Assembly: GCF_050003625.1 (NCBI RefSeq)
Contig: NC_134397.1
Span: forward strand, 195,817,063-195,881,062
Reading direction: 5' to 3'
Length of the DNA stretch: 64,000 nt
Source: Haematobia irritans
Lineage: Eukaryota > Arthropoda > Insecta > Diptera > Muscidae
The position numbers were made by a program, and so were the translations under genes. Below the pieces are notes generated by a model. It was given only the letters and a program-made list of their open reading frames with translations. It had not been told where the DNA came from and made no database searches. Position 1 is the first letter of the stretch. Every line of letters begins with the position of its first letter. Of the stretch, positions 46,530 through 60,955 are shown one piece after another.

Positions 46530-47150
46530 AAAAAGTATGTACGGCCATAGGTTCACCCGGGCCGGATCTTAAATACCCATCATTATAGATCTAGTACAGT
46601 CAAACTTCTCTACGGTGAACTTCTATACACCGATAGAATGAACAAACTTCAAAAACACTGATTATACCCTCCATAATACGATTAAATACGTATATAATTC
46701 AGTTTCACAAAATTTTGACAAATTTTCTATAGATATAATATCTTGACAAAATTTTGTACAGTAATACAATTTTGATAAAATTTTGAATTGTAATAAAATT
46801 TTGACAAAATTGTCTATAGAAATAAAATCTTGACAAAATTGTCTATAGAAATAAAATTTTGGTAGATTATTTTTGGGGATCGACTATATATAGCTATAGA
46901 CCGATATGGACCAAGTTTAGCATATTTCACCACGTACAAAATTTCAACCGGATCGGATGAATTTTGCTCCTCCAAGAGCTCCGGAGGTCAAATCTGGGGA
47001 GTTAAATGGGGGCTATATATAATTATGGACCGATGTGGACCAATTTTTGCATGATTTTTAGAGACCATATACTAACACCATGTACCAAATTTCAGCCGGA
47101 TCGGATGAAATTTTGCTTCTCTTAGAGGCCTCGCAAGCCAAATCGGGGGA
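46530..47150 (+). mobile_element. Chimeric C/B fragment, cut at an inverted junction
   Basis: Starts AAGTATGTACGGCCATAGG with TTCACCCGGGCCGGATC, a family C-like 5' end. After about 150 bp it becomes B (ATTAAATACGTATATAATTC), with a satellite block (46706-46868) and one and a half B units. At 47150 (CAAATCGGGGGA) the strand of B flips. Confidence 0.65.
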
Positions 47151-48891
<1,741 letters not shown>

Positions 48892-49091
48892 AATATATAC
48901 CCCGTATGGGCTAACTTACAATGAAGAAGACGTTGTTAAGAAGTTTTAAGATACCTTGCCATCGGCAAGTGTTACCGCAACCCTAGAAATTCGATTGTGG
49001 ATGACAGTCTTTAGTACAAGTTTCTATGCAATCTATGGTGGAGGGTACATAAGATTCGGCCTGGCCGAACTTACGGCCGTATATACTTGTT
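48892..49091 (-). mobile_element. Solo family B 5' end
   Basis: TTTTGTTTAATATATACC through CGGCCTGGCCGAA and CGGCCGTATATACTTGTT repeats the 5' 200 bp of B next to the preceding B in the same orientation. It includes CAAGTGTTACCGCAACCC, the uninterrupted CACTG MITE target. Confidence 0.75.
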
Positions 49092-50649
49092 TTTCCTTCC
49101 AATTTTCTTGTACTTTGATACAGTTACTGTATAATGAAGTTTCTATATAATGAAGTAATTTTCTGGTCCCGTCAATATTTATTATAGAGAAGTTCGACTG
49201 TATAAAAGTTTCCTTAGAAAACCCCTCGTCATTGTGGGTTACTTGAATATAAAGTAAGCTTATATGTATTCAGGTAAAAATGATAGTATAAAACCACTCG
49301 TCGGTTCATTTTATTGTTTACAAACTTACAAAAACATTTTGATTTGCATCCAGAAATAAAATTATTATAATTCAGGTACCATGGTGTGATTGCTTCATAT
49401 TTGGCTGGTAAACCACAAATGGCTATCCCTAGAGCCCTCCTGAATTTAAATGTGTATAAATCTTATGTTTCTGATAGCATTGTTCGTTACCATGATACTG
49501 ACAGCGTTGCATAGTGGACGAAAGCAAAAATGGTAACAACATGGTAAGAAATGATCCAAAAATGAAGGCCAGATGTGATCGAGCTGAACATATCTCGAGA
49601 AAGTATGTAGCACATATTGAAAAATGAACTTGGATTTAAGCTGATGCACCAAAAAAGTTAGTACGATTATGTTGCAACTTGTTAAGCATATTTTTGAGAT
49701 TAGCCCACGAAGGAGAATAGTCAATGTGCGAAGGAAGAAAACGCATTTTAATATTGCTGATTTGCCTCTGAAAGGTATTTAAGGCACAAAAAGAAATTAC
49801 CTTAAATAAAAATTAGTGTCAAAATGTTTAAAGAGTTTTTACATCAGTGTTGTACGGTTCAAATTCATATTGTAATTATGTAGGTCTCAGTCCAAACGTA
49901 CGCAGTGCCTTGCTGACCAAACCCAAAACAATTTATTGGTACGTGAATGTATATTTATTTATACGCAAACGGACATGTTATCCATGAATCAATGTAAACT
50001 ACAACTGATTCATTGATAGGAGATTTCTTTTCAATTCAAATCCCTCTCGCATCCTATCCAACGCATAGCCTTTCAAAACAGCTCCCCATTAAAATTGAAT
50101 GAAGAATCGCCCTGCTGCTCCACCCCCATAACAAATGACAATTAAATTCTTTCATTCGTACTTACTTAATAATTTAGTAAATGTTTATAACATTTAACTG
50201 CCAACCATAGAATAAATAAAACAAAATTGGCACTTCTAACCGAGTGGGTATGAGGCAGATTGAAGCCAAGAAAATTAAAACAAAAAGCAATTGCCATGAA
50301 ATCTTTTTGTTCCATCTCAAAAAAGAAAAAAAAAACGAAAAAAATGTTCTCATGTGCTTCAACTGGAAATAAAACCCATTTTGGAATACAAAAAGAAAGT
50401 GAAAAGTCGTTGAGTAAACAACGAAGCCAACATGGAATTGTGGCATGTTTTTCAAATAAAATTAAAGCTCAACGTTTTGTGAGAAGATGCAGGCAAAAAA
50501 ATAATTCTTTCCTCCCAAACGAAATTTTAGACAAAGAAAGTTCGTTGCTTAAGGAAGTTTATTTGGAAGAAAAGTATATACTTTTTGTGATAAACGTTTA
50601 TTCTTTTCCAGGATGTAAAAACAATTTCAAAAAGACTAACTCAAAAAAA
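49092..50649. other. Spacer with a transposase remnant and dispersed repeats
   Basis: 49300-49350 is the inverse of the repeat at 30480-30530. 50500-50620 is the dispersed repeat also near 3100 and 23215. A reading frame at 50260-50718 is lysine-rich, runs into the next B element and shows no family motif, so no gene is called. Confidence 0.5.
49385..49720 (+). pseudogene. Mariner/Tc1-type transposase N-terminal remnant
   Basis: Conceptual translation includes KPQMAIPRALLNLNVYKSY and IVRYHDTDSVA, then RKYVAHIEK and ELGFKLMHQKS in other frames, with stops between. It matches the helix-turn-helix arrangement and the piece at 24765-24920, with which it also shares DNA similarity. No catalytic domain. 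Confidence 0.55.
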
Positions 50650-52398
50650 AAAAAAGTATATACGGTCGTAAGTTCGGCCAGGACGAAGCTTATGTACCCT
50701 CCACCATGGATTGCGTAGAAACTTCTACTGAAGCCGATGGCAAGGTATCTTAAAACTTCCTAACACCGTAATATATACCACATAGTCCATACGTGGTATA
50801 TATTAAACTTAAAAAGGCCGATTAAATACGTATACAATTAAGTTTATAGTTTCTATAGAAATAAAATTTTGTCAAAATTTTCTATAGAAATTAAATTTTG
50901 TAAACATTTTCTATAGAAATAAAATTTTGACAAAATTTTCTATAGAAATAACATTTTGACAATGTTTTCTATAAAAATACAATTTTGGTAGATTATTTTT
51001 GGCTCGAGTGGCAACCATGATTATGAACCGATATGGACAAATTTTTGTGTGATTGGGGATCGGCTATATATAACTATAGACCGATATGGACCAATTTTGG
51101 CATGGTTGTTAGCGGCCTTATACTAACACCACGTTGCAAAATTCAACCGGATCGGATGAATTTTGCTCCTCCAAGAGGCTCCGGAGGACAAACCTGGGGA
51201 TCGATTTATATGGGGGCTATATATAATTATGAACCGATATGGACCAATTCTTGCATGGTTGTTAGAGACCCTATACTAACACCACGTACCAAATTTCAAC
51301 CGGATTGGATGAATTTTGCTCCTCTAAGAGGCTCGGAGGTCAAATCTGGGGATCGGCTTATATGGGGGCTATATATAATTATGGGTCGATTTGGACCAAT
51401 TTTTGCATGGTCAGTAGAGAACATATACCAACACCATGTACCAAATTTCAGCCGGATCGGATGAAATTTGCTTCTCTTAGAGGCTCCGCCAGCCAAATCG
51501 GGGGATCGGTTTATATGGGGGCTATGTATAATTATATACCGATGTGGACCAATTTTTGCACGGTTGTTAGAGACCATTTACTAACACCATGTACCAAATT
51601 TCAGCCGGATCGGATGAAATTTGCTTCTCTTAGAGCAATCGCAAGCCAAATTTGGGGGTCCGTTTATATGGGGGCTATACGTAAAAGTGCACCGATATGG
51701 ACCTATTTTTGCATGGTTGTTAGAGACAACCATGTACCAAATTTCAGCCGGATCGGATGAAATTTGCTTCTCTTAGAGCAATCGCAAGCCAAATTTGGGG
51801 GTCCGTTTTATGGGGGCTATACGGAAAAGTGGACCGATATGGACCAATTTTTGCACATTTGTTAGAGCCCATATACTAACACCATATACCAAATTTCAGC
51901 CTGATCGGATGAAATTTGCTTCTCTTAGAGGCTCCGAAAGCCAAATCGGGGGATCGGTTTATATGGGGGTTATATATAATTATGGACTGATGTGGACCAA
52001 TTTTTGCATGGTTGCTAGGGACCATATACTAACACCCTGTACCAAATTTCAGCCGGATCGGATGAAATTTGCTTCTCTTAGAGGATCCGAAAGCCAAATC
52101 TGAGGGTCCGTTTATATGGGGGCTATACGTAAAAGTGGACCGATATGGCCCATTTGCAATACCATCCGACCTTCATCAATAGCAACTACTTTTGCCAAGT
52201 GTCAAGTCGATAGCTTGTTTCGTTCGGAAGTTAGCGTGATTTCAACAGACGGACGGACGGACATGCTCAGATCGACTCAGAATTTCACCGCGATCCAGAA
52301 TATATATACTTTATAGGTTTTTAGAGCAATATTTCGATGTGTTACAAACGGAATGGCAAAGTTAATATACCCCCATCCTATGGTGGAGGGTATAAAAA
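50650..52398 (+). mobile_element. Family B element carrying satellite and cap 'a'
   Basis: 5' AAGTATATACGGTCGTAAG, TTCGGCCAGGACGAA (hairpin with one mismatch), TACCCTCCACCAT. Satellite block 50850-50990 and cap GGCTCGAGTGGCAACC. Core of about seven units. 3' GACGGACGGACGG and ATGGTGGAGGGTATAAAA. Near 50735 the CACTG MITE target region is shortened (CTACTGAAGCCGATGG). Confidence 0.8.
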
Positions 52399-53657
52399 AA
52401 CCAACAATCTTTTCTGGCTAATTGCATTTTCCCTCACACCTTTGTCACTTCCACAAGGTTTTTTTAGTTCTTAGCACCTTTTTCTGTAATACAAACAATG
52501 TAGAAGAAATTATTCGATTTTATAAATTTTTTTGGTGAGAAAAGTTTAACATTTTCGAAAAAATTCAAAGAATCTAAAAAAAAAGTTTTCGGTACACGTT
52601 TTTCAAATGTTTTATTTCTTTGCGTGTATGATGTGTGAGTGGGAAGGGGGCTTTCAAAGCAACTAACAAGTGATGATGACACTCGAATCCTGAAAACAGC
52701 CAAATGTGAAAAAGGCTTACCCACTTTGAGTTCACAGTTTGATCTGCTACTTCCGTTTCCTAATGTTTAGTCTTTTGGTTGAGGTGTATGTGAGTTTGTA
52801 TGATTTTTTTTGGGGTTTTTTCTCAGTGATGTTTGGAAAAGTTAAATGGCAGGATATGAAGTTAATGGAAGAAGATATGAATGACATTCATGTTCATGAG
52901 GGCGTAAATAAGAAAGTGTGCTTATATTGTCTTCAATGTGAAATGAATGAATGGAATGGAAGTTCGTAAAAAATTGAAGAATATAAGGGAGTTATATGGT
53001 TTTATGAAGAGTTAAACGATGAGCATGAGCCTCTGTAAACCATATGAAGTGGCCTTTATTGTGATATACTGCATCAGTTGTTAATTATGTTTTTGGAAAG
53101 ATGTAGCGTTGTGCTGCCTGAACGTCCAAGACTACCATACAATAATATCGATAGGTAAAGTTTCCTTTTCTTGTTAAATTTGTTTTCAGGCTTAATAAAA
53201 TTCGTTGGGCACAAATGTGGTAACCGAAACCATAAACAATAATTTATAATAAATTATCATTATTAAATAATTTATTTGCCTTTAAAGAGACAACTTCACC
53301 AATAAAGGAAAACATCGTTGGTCTAAAATTTAGTTTTCGGAGGAAAGAATTATTTTCTTTTGTGTACCTACCGGAAAAATTGGTCTTATGTAGACCCATA
53401 ATTATAGTCTGGCTGATATGTATTTGCAACAAACTTAACGATTTTGTCATATTGAAGCCATATGCTAGGGATTATATCTGTGATCAAATCATCCTGTTTT
53501 TCTATATAGGTTCAATTAACCAGCTAAAGTTGATGTTGCACTTTTTTACTAACCGATCGTCGTCAAATTTGGCACAAAGTAATCTTTTGCATCACCCTTT
53601 AAGTCTGTAAAATTTTATCGAAATTGGTTCAGATTTTCTATATAGCTCTCATATATA
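52399..53657. other. Spacer; family A scrap at its right edge
   Basis: 52430-52530 repeats 31065-31160. 53280-53370 is the dispersed TTCGG(A/G)GGAAAG repeat in reverse. 53545-53657 (CAAATTTGGCACAAAG, GAAATTGGTTCAGATTTTC, AGCTCTCATATA) is family A core. The frame at 52739-52969 has no recognised motif. Confidence 0.5.
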
Positions 53658-54851
53658 ACAGGTTGGCTGATAAGTCCCCGGTCTAACCAAAGAAAAACAC
53701 TTTTTTTTTGTCAAAATTCGTTTTTATTATAACGACCTTCCATTTTTTGATACCATTTTTGGTAGTACTCCTTCGGTTTTGCCTCAAAATAGGCCTCAGT
53801 TTCGGCGATCACCTCTTCATTGCAGCCAAATTTTTTCCCTGCGAGCATCCTTTTGAGGTCTGAGAACAAGAAAAAGTCGCTGGGGGCCAGATCTGGAGAA
53901 TGCGGTGGGTGGGGAAACAATTCGATGCCCAATTCATGCATTTTTGCCATCGTTCTCAATGACTTGTGACACGATGCTTTGTCTTGGTGGGAACAACACT
54001 TTTTTCTTCTTCATATGGGGCCGTTTTGCCGCGATTTCGACCTTCAAACGCTCCAATAACGCCATATAATAGTCACTGTTGATGGTTTTTCCCTTCTCAA
54101 GATAATCGATAAAAATTATTCCATGCGCATCCCAAAAAACAGAGGCCATTACTTTGCCAGAGGACTTTTAAGTCTTTCCACGCTTCGGAGACGGTTCACC
54201 GGTCGCTGTCCACTCAGCCGACTGTCGATTGGACTCAGGAGTATAGTGATGGGGCCATGTTTCATCCATTGTCACATATCGACGGAAAAACTCGGGTGTA
54301 TTACGAGTTAAGAGCTGCAAACACCGCTCAGATTCATCAATGACCAACACGTTCCTTTGATATGACCAACACGTTCCTTTGATATTTTTAAGGCCTCTGC
54401 TATCTCGATCAACTTCATTTTACGGTCATTCAAAATCATTTTGTGGATTTTTTTGATGTTTTCGTCGGTAACCACGTCTTTCGGGCGTCCACTGCGTTCA
54501 CCGTCCTCCGTGCTCATTTCACCACGCTTGAATTTTGCATACCAATCAATTATTGTTGATTTCCCTGGGGCAGTGTCCGGAAACTCATTATCAAGCCAAG
54601 TTTTTGCTTCCACCGTATTTTTCCCTTCAGAAAACAGTATTTTATCAAAACACGAAATTCTTTTTTTTCCATTTTTTTCACAATAACAAAAGTTGCTTCA
54701 CAAAAGACGCTCTATCTCGCAAACTAATTGACTTACAGACGTCAAATTTTTGACACGAATCATTTGAAGGTTGGTACTATAAAAAATAATATGCATTTAA
54801 TACTAGCGACGCCATCTATGTGTCAGACCGCGGACTTATCAGCCAACCTGT
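53658..54851 (-). mobile_element. Mariner of the irritans subfamily, Himar1-like
   Basis: Both ends carry ACAGGTTGGCTGATAAGTCC (the right one is its inverse, mismatching only just beyond this), flanked by TA. These are Himar1-type termini. It is 1194 bp, slightly shorter than a full element of about 1.26 kb, with a damaged transposase. Confidence 0.9.
53711..54672 (-). pseudogene. Himar1-like mariner transposase, inactivated
   Basis: The natural start is ATG at 54672-54670 (MEKKEFRV in conceptual reading). A lost A near 54620 shifts frame. The helix-turn-helix region is open at 54613-54350 (STIIDWYAKFKRGEMST; ALKISKERVGHI). The linker between the HTH and SERCLQLL is deleted, and a 22-bp direct duplication (54335-54378) lies there. 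First Asp in VTMDETWPHHYTPES. One extra C near 53990 shifts frame just before the second Asp. Third Asp in HSPDLAPSDFFLF. The C-terminus is truncated after EGRYN. Several independent lesions make it non-functional. Confidence 0.88.
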
Positions 54852-56396
54852 TAGGATGGGGGGGTATATTAACTTTGTCATTCCGTTTGTAACACATCGA
54901 AATATTGCTCTAAGATCCCATAAAACATATATATTCTGGATCGTGGTGAAATTCTGAGTCGATCTAAGCATGTCCATCCGTCCGTCCATCCGTCTGTTGA
55001 AATCACGCTAACTTCCGAACGAAACGAGCTATCGACTTGAAACTCGACACAAGTAGTTGTTATTGATGTAGGTCGGATGGTATTTCAAATAGGCCATATC
55101 GGTCCACTTTTACGTATAGCCCCCATATAAACCGATCCCCAGATTTGGCTTGCGGAGCCTCAAAGAGAAGCAAATTTCATCCGATCCGGCTGAAATTTGG
55201 TGCATGGTGTTAGTATGTGGTCTCTAAACACCATGCAAAAATTGGTCCACATCGGTCCATAATTATATAGCCCCCATATAAACCGATCCCCCGATTTGGC
55301 TTGCAGAGCCTCTAAGAGAAGCAAATTTCATCCTATCAGGCTGAAATTTGGTACATGATGTTAGTATATGGTCTCTAATGACCACGCAAAAATTGGTGCA
55401 CATCGGTCCATAATTATATATAGCACCCATATAAACCGATCACCAGATTTTACCTCCGGAGCTCTTGGAAGACCAAAATTCATCTGATTCAGTTGAAATT
55501 TGGTACGTGATGTTAGTATATGGCCTTAAACACCCATGCAAAAGTTGGTCGAAATCGGTCCATAATTATATATAGCCCCCATATAAATCAATCTCCAAAT
55601 TTGACTTCCGGTGCCTTTTGGAGAAGCAAAATTCATCTGATCTGTTTGAAATTTGGTACGTGGTGGTAGTATATGATATTTAACAACCATACAGGAATTG
55701 GTTCCTATCAGTCCATAATAATATATAGCTCAGATATAAACCGATCCCCAGATTTGACTTCCGGTGCCTTTTGGAGAAGCAAAATTCATCCGATCTGGTT
55801 GAAATTTGGTACGTGGTGGTAGTATATTATATTTAACAACCATGCCAAAAGTGGTCCATATCAATCCATAATCATATATAGCCCCCATATAAACCGATTC
55901 AGAGATTTGACCTCCGGAGCCACTTGGAAGAGCAAATTTCATCCGAGTTAGTCGAAATTTGGTACATTGTGCTAGTATATGACCGTTAACAACCATGCCT
56001 AACTAGGTACATATCGGTCTATAGTTATATATAGCCCTCAGATAAATCGATCCCCAATCACACAAAAATTGGTCCATATCAAGTTCATAATTGTATATAG
56101 CCCCCATATAAGCGACCCCCATATTTCAATTCGGGCTCTCTACGTACCGTGCAAAAAGTTCATATCGATTCGTAATTATTTGTAGACTTAAATACACATA
56201 ACTTTTTGTCTAATATGTACCACGTATGGACTAACTCACAATTTAGAAAACGAAGTTAAAAAGTTTTAAGATACCACAACCCAAGTAATTCGATTGTTGA
56301 TGACAGTCTTTCGTAGAAGTTTCTGTGCAATCCATCGTGGAGGGTACATAAGCTTCGGCCTGGCCAAACTTACGCCCGTATATACTTGTTTCAGCT
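54852..56396 (-). mobile_element. Family B element next to the Himar1-like mariner
   Basis: Left edge TAGGATGGGGGGGTATATTA lacks the outer arm of the 3' palindrome. GTCCGTCCATCCGTCTG, then six core units, then CGTGGAGGGTACATAAG, CGGCCTGGCCAAA and CCCGTATATACTTG at the 5' end. No satellite block is present in this copy. Confidence 0.78.
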
Positions 56397-56403
56397 TGTT
56401 TTC

Positions 56404-56815
56404 TTCATATGCTATCAAAGTCCTTTAAAAACGGGTTAACGACGACTTTATTTTCCAAATTCAAGTAAAAAACGTCTTTAAAATAAAGTGTTGGAAAACG
56501 TGTCCTACATTTAAACGATTTTTTTGCGTTGCAGTCAAGATGAAAAAAGACAAAACATTTAAAGACAATTTCATAAATTTTAAAGAATTTTCCTGAATTA
56601 TTAAAGTCAAATTGACCTTAGCCCAAACATATTTTCTTTCATGTCATGATACCCATTTTTAAGTCAAGTCAAGGACAATACGACTTCATTGAAAAGTTTA
56701 TCGACTTTTGGACAAGGAAAAAAAATATATTAGAGAAATGCGTCTTCTATGCAAAGTTGCATTCGTATTTTAAAGACATGAAATCTTTGACCTCACGACA
56801 ATATTTTTTCCAGTG
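56404..56815 (-). mobile_element. CACTG MITE, truncated by B
   Basis: In reverse: tip CACTGGAAAAAATATTG at 56815, through GTCCTTGACTTGACTTAA to AAGCTGAAAC at the B border. The far third of the MITE is missing. It has an extra TCATGTCATGATACC relative to the intact copies. Confidence 0.75.
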
Positions 56816-57240
56816 TACCCTATATTCATTTACTCACATTCACCGTAAATTTCAAGTAATTCGGAAAAGTTTCAATTTTGCTATATTGTTTTAAAAAAGG
56901 GCTGCCCTCTTCCCCAATCAAATATCTCTGGGATTTCTGTCCAGAGACAATCCTAAACTTCCCTGAAATCTGAAGAAAATCGGAGAACTTTTCTTCATGT
57001 TTCAAAATGTCGAGCAAGTGGAGGGCCCCCTCCCCGACCTAACATCGAAATATATATAAGCAGATCTTTGTCTAGACGCCACCATAACTTTGAAAAATTC
57101 AAGCAAATTGGTGGGATTAGGAGTAGGTTCCCCTTCCCGTCCAGATATTACAAGGAGGTACCCCATATCACTTTCATAACCTCCAATTTCTCAATTGATT
57201 CCATACTAGAAAATAGAATCGATATGACTTATATTTTAAA
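56816..57240. repeat. Diverged tandem repeat of about 120 bp
   Basis: Three imperfect units each contain TTTCAAG-(A/C)AATTCGG-like text and a CCCTCCCC-like stretch (CTTCCCC 56909, CTCCCC about 57030, CTTCCCG about 57137). It resembles a decayed core of another HINE-like family. Confidence 0.4.
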
Positions 57241-58444
57241 ATTTTCGTGAGGAATTATATGGCAGTGGGCAAAGCTTCAATACCATGTTGAAGGATGTAC
57301 TACGAGTCTATTCAGCTATTTGCCTTTTACTTGTTTTGGTTGTCGTCTATACCTCTTACTTAATGCCCAAGAAACTATTTAAAATTGTAACACGTGTACA
57401 GTGAAACCATTCAAACGTGGATACTTTGAAAAACGGTCATCCCACTCTCACGTGAGACGTTTTCTATATTATCACATTAAAATTTAACTCCCATAAGTGG
57501 ACACCTGCCAAATGTGAACAAAATTTAGATGACCGTGGATGTCCACTTCTGAGAGGTTTCACTATAGATATGACTTCTAAGAGCTGACTCTTCTCTTCGT
57601 CGTCTTTAATATTCCAAATGGATCCATGGTGGTCATTTTGGGTAGCATTTCCTTTATGTCACACAAACTTTGAAAGTCATCAATCATTGTGGATTTGTAA
57701 CCCTTTCCCAAGCACCCAAGCCAACACACAGACACGAACTTTAATGCTCGACATGTAAAGCAGTATGAAAATGTATTCCTGTTCCTGCAACAGCAGGCAG
57801 GAACACACCTGCAAATTCATGGATATGTTATCACAGAACTCCTGAGGCTTGACGATGGTGCTCCTGATGATGATGACGATGTTGAAATCGAGAGTATGTC
57901 AGTGGGTGTCTGGTGACATATAGAGATGGTAGTGGTAGTAAATATTAAATAATGGCACCTGCAAAGAAATAGGCTTTCTACTTCATATATCTCTCTCTCT
58001 TTTTCTCTCTGTGTCAGTATCCTTTGTAACTGGATTTGCTATGCTGCAAGGCATATTTGAGGCGGATTTTTAAAAGAGATTAAGGCAACATAAAAGTTAC
58101 AATGTTAATGTGAGTATATTGGCATGCCTCTTTTTTAAGGACATAAAAATCTATCCTAGCTTTGATGTGAGTTGGAGTAAAAACATTTTTCCTGTTTAAT
58201 CTTTGTCCTGAGGATTTGCTATGTGATATGAATGACATTTGTCAATATACTATGATAGAATCCATAAATATGGGGGCTAAAGTCGTATTTAGGTATTCAT
58301 GTCTATGTAATCGATTTGGGGTTCACATATAAATTTTAAATAAATTACGGTGGTTCAGCAATTATTAAATCCTAATAGAAGCACACAAAATATATGTATT
58401 CAAGATCGTATGCCTTATACACGATACACCTGGTATTGCAATCA
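57241..58444. other. Spacer without recognised gene
   Basis: Contains short GATGATGA and CTCTCTCT runs (57868, 57990). No coding sequence, RNA or transposon is recognised. Confidence 0.5.
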
Positions 58445-60355
58445 TAGTTGCCACTTGTGCCAAAAATAATCTTTCAAAACTTGAAGAAAATTTTACCAAA
58501 ATTCTATAAAATTTAAAAATCTTATCTTGATATTTTTTTTATTATTACGAAAACTTTCTTCGAAAGAAATGTTTTTATTATTATTTTAGAAGTTTATTTC
58601 AGTAGTACAATATACTCTATACTATTATATCTACTAATAGTGAAAATTTTTTGAGTGTTAGAAAATTAGTCAAAATTTTGTAAAATTTTATTTCTACAGA
58701 AAATTTTGTCAAAATTTTATTTCTATAGAAACTTTTGTCCAAATTTTATTTCTATAGACATATTTTATCAAAATTTTATTTTTATAGACACATTTTATGA
58801 AAATTTTATTTCTATAGATAATTTTGTAAAAAATTTATTTCTACAGAAAATTTTGTCAAAGTTGTATTTCTATAGAAACTTTTGTTAAAATTTTATTACT
58901 ATAGACATATTTTATCAAAATTTTATTTCTATAGAAAATTTTGTCAAAATTTTATTTCTATAGAAAATTTTGTCAAAATTTTATTTCTATAGAAAATTTT
59001 GTGAAAATTTTATTTCTATAGAAAATTTTGTCAAAATTTTATTTCTATAGAAAATTTTGTCAACATTTTATTTCTATAAAAAATTTTGTCAACATTTTAT
59101 TTCTATAGAAAATTTTGTCAAAATTTTATTTCTATAGAAAATTTTGTAAAAATTTTATTTCTATAGAAAATTTTGTCCAAATTTTATTTCTATAGAAAAT
59201 TTTGTCAAAATTTTACCTCTATAGAAAATTGTGTCAAAATTTTGTCTCTATAGAAAATTTCGTCAAAATTTTATTTCTATAGAAAATTTTGTTAAAATTT
59301 TATTTCTATAGAAAATTTTGTCAAAATTTTATTTCTATAGAAAATTTTGTCAAAATTTTATCTCTATAGGCAATTTTGTCAAAATTTTATCTCTATACAA
59401 AATTTTGTCAACATTTTATCTCTATAGAAAATTTTGTCAAAATTTTATTTCTATAGAAAATTTTGTCAAAATTTTATTTCTATAGAAAATTTTTGTCAAA
59501 ATTTTATCTCTACAGAAAATTTTGTCAAAACTTTATCTCTATACAAAATTTTGTCAACATTTTATCTCTATAGAAAATTTTGTTAAAATTTTATTTCTAT
59601 AGAAAATTGTGTCAAAATTTTATTTCTATAGAAAATTTTGTCAAAATTTTATCTCTATAGGCAATTTTGTCAAAATTTTATCTCTATACAAAATTTTGTC
59701 AAAATTTTATCTCTATAGAAAATTTTTGTCAAAATTTTATCTCTACAGAAAATTTTGTCAAAACTTTATCTCTATAGAGCATTTTGTCAAAATTTTATCT
59801 CTATAGAAAATTTTGTTAAAATTGTATTTCTATAGAAAATTTTTTCAAAATGTTATTTCTATAGAAAATTTTGTCAAAACTTAACTTCTATGGAAAATTT
59901 TGTCAAAACTTTACTTCTATAGAAAATTTTCTCAAAATTTTACCTTTATAGAAAATTTTGTCAAAATTTTATCTCTATAGAAAATTCTGTCAAAATTTTA
60001 TCTCTATAGAAAATTTTGTCAAAATTTTATCTCTATAGAAAATTTTGTCAACATTTTATCTCTATATAAAATTTTGTCAAAACTTAACTCTATACGAAAT
60101 TTTGTCAAAATTTTAGCAATGTAGAAAATTTTGTCAAAATTTTATCTCTATAGAAAATTTTGTCAAAATTTTATCTCTACAGAAAATTTTGTCAAAATTT
60201 TGTTTCTATAGAAAATGTTGTCAAAATTTTATTTCTATGGAAAATTTTGTCAAAATTTTATTTCTAAAGAAAATAAAACAAAACAAAAATTTAATTTCTA
60301 TAGAAAATTTTGTCAAGATTTTATTTCTATAGAAAATTTTGTCAAAATTTTAGTG
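58445..60355 (+). repeat. Satellite array 5 with cap 'a'
   Basis: Cap AGTTGCCACTTGTGCC-AAAAATAATCT at 58445, a transition, then about 58 monomers from 58660. Many monomers read TATCTCTATAG rather than TATTTCTATAG. The marker CTCTATAGGCAATTTTGTC at 59361 and 59652 shows a 291-bp (ten-monomer) higher-order repeat. The right cap is missing; family C follows. Confidence 0.9.
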
Positions 60356-60840
60356 AATGTGTTTGGTACCTCAAAATATAAACGCCTCTCTGTCCGTTGT
60401 AATCACGCTACAACATTGAATAATTTCATGGACAATAGCGCGTGCTGAAATTAGCGTCTTGCGCTTCTAGAAACTGTAGTTTTTAGCCTAATCGCGGAAA
60501 TGTCGAAGTATTTTAAGACCACAAATGCGTTTTGTCGGTCCATGTTTTGTTATAGATGCCGATATATACCGATCTCTCGAGTTGATTTCTGGGGCTTTTA
60601 GAAATCGCAATTTTTAACCGGTTTGGCTGAAATTGGTTTGGTATAGCCCCTATATAGGCCGATCTCCTGATTGGAGCTTTGGGCTCTTAGAAACCGATTT
60701 TCTTGAAATTAGAAATCGAAAGGTATTTTATGACCACAACTATGTGCGCTGTGGTGTGTATCAGACCATGTTTTAGCCACCATAGAGACTGATCTTCTCA
60801 TTTCACTTCTTGAGGAGATTGTAGGCGCACCGGTAATCAA
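60355..60840 (-). mobile_element. Diverged family C fragment
   Basis: CTCTGTCCGTTGTAATCACG, then repeated ...GGTCCATGTTTTG...GCCGATATATACCGATC... and ATAGCCCCTATATAGG units read in reverse. Both ends are missing, and it is older than the other C copies by its divergence. Confidence 0.65.
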
Positions 60841-60955
60841 AAGTGCCAGAAACTAAGAGTAAAATTTCCAGATTTAACAATTGGGTTAAGAATCTACTTG
60901 TATCAATAATGTGTCAACTTTTATTGCGGGTGGGAATTTTTTCTTTTCTCACATA

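Noticed and set aside
50260..50718. 152-residue lysine-rich protein
   Set aside because: No domain is recognised, the lysines come from A runs, and the frame ends inside a family B element.
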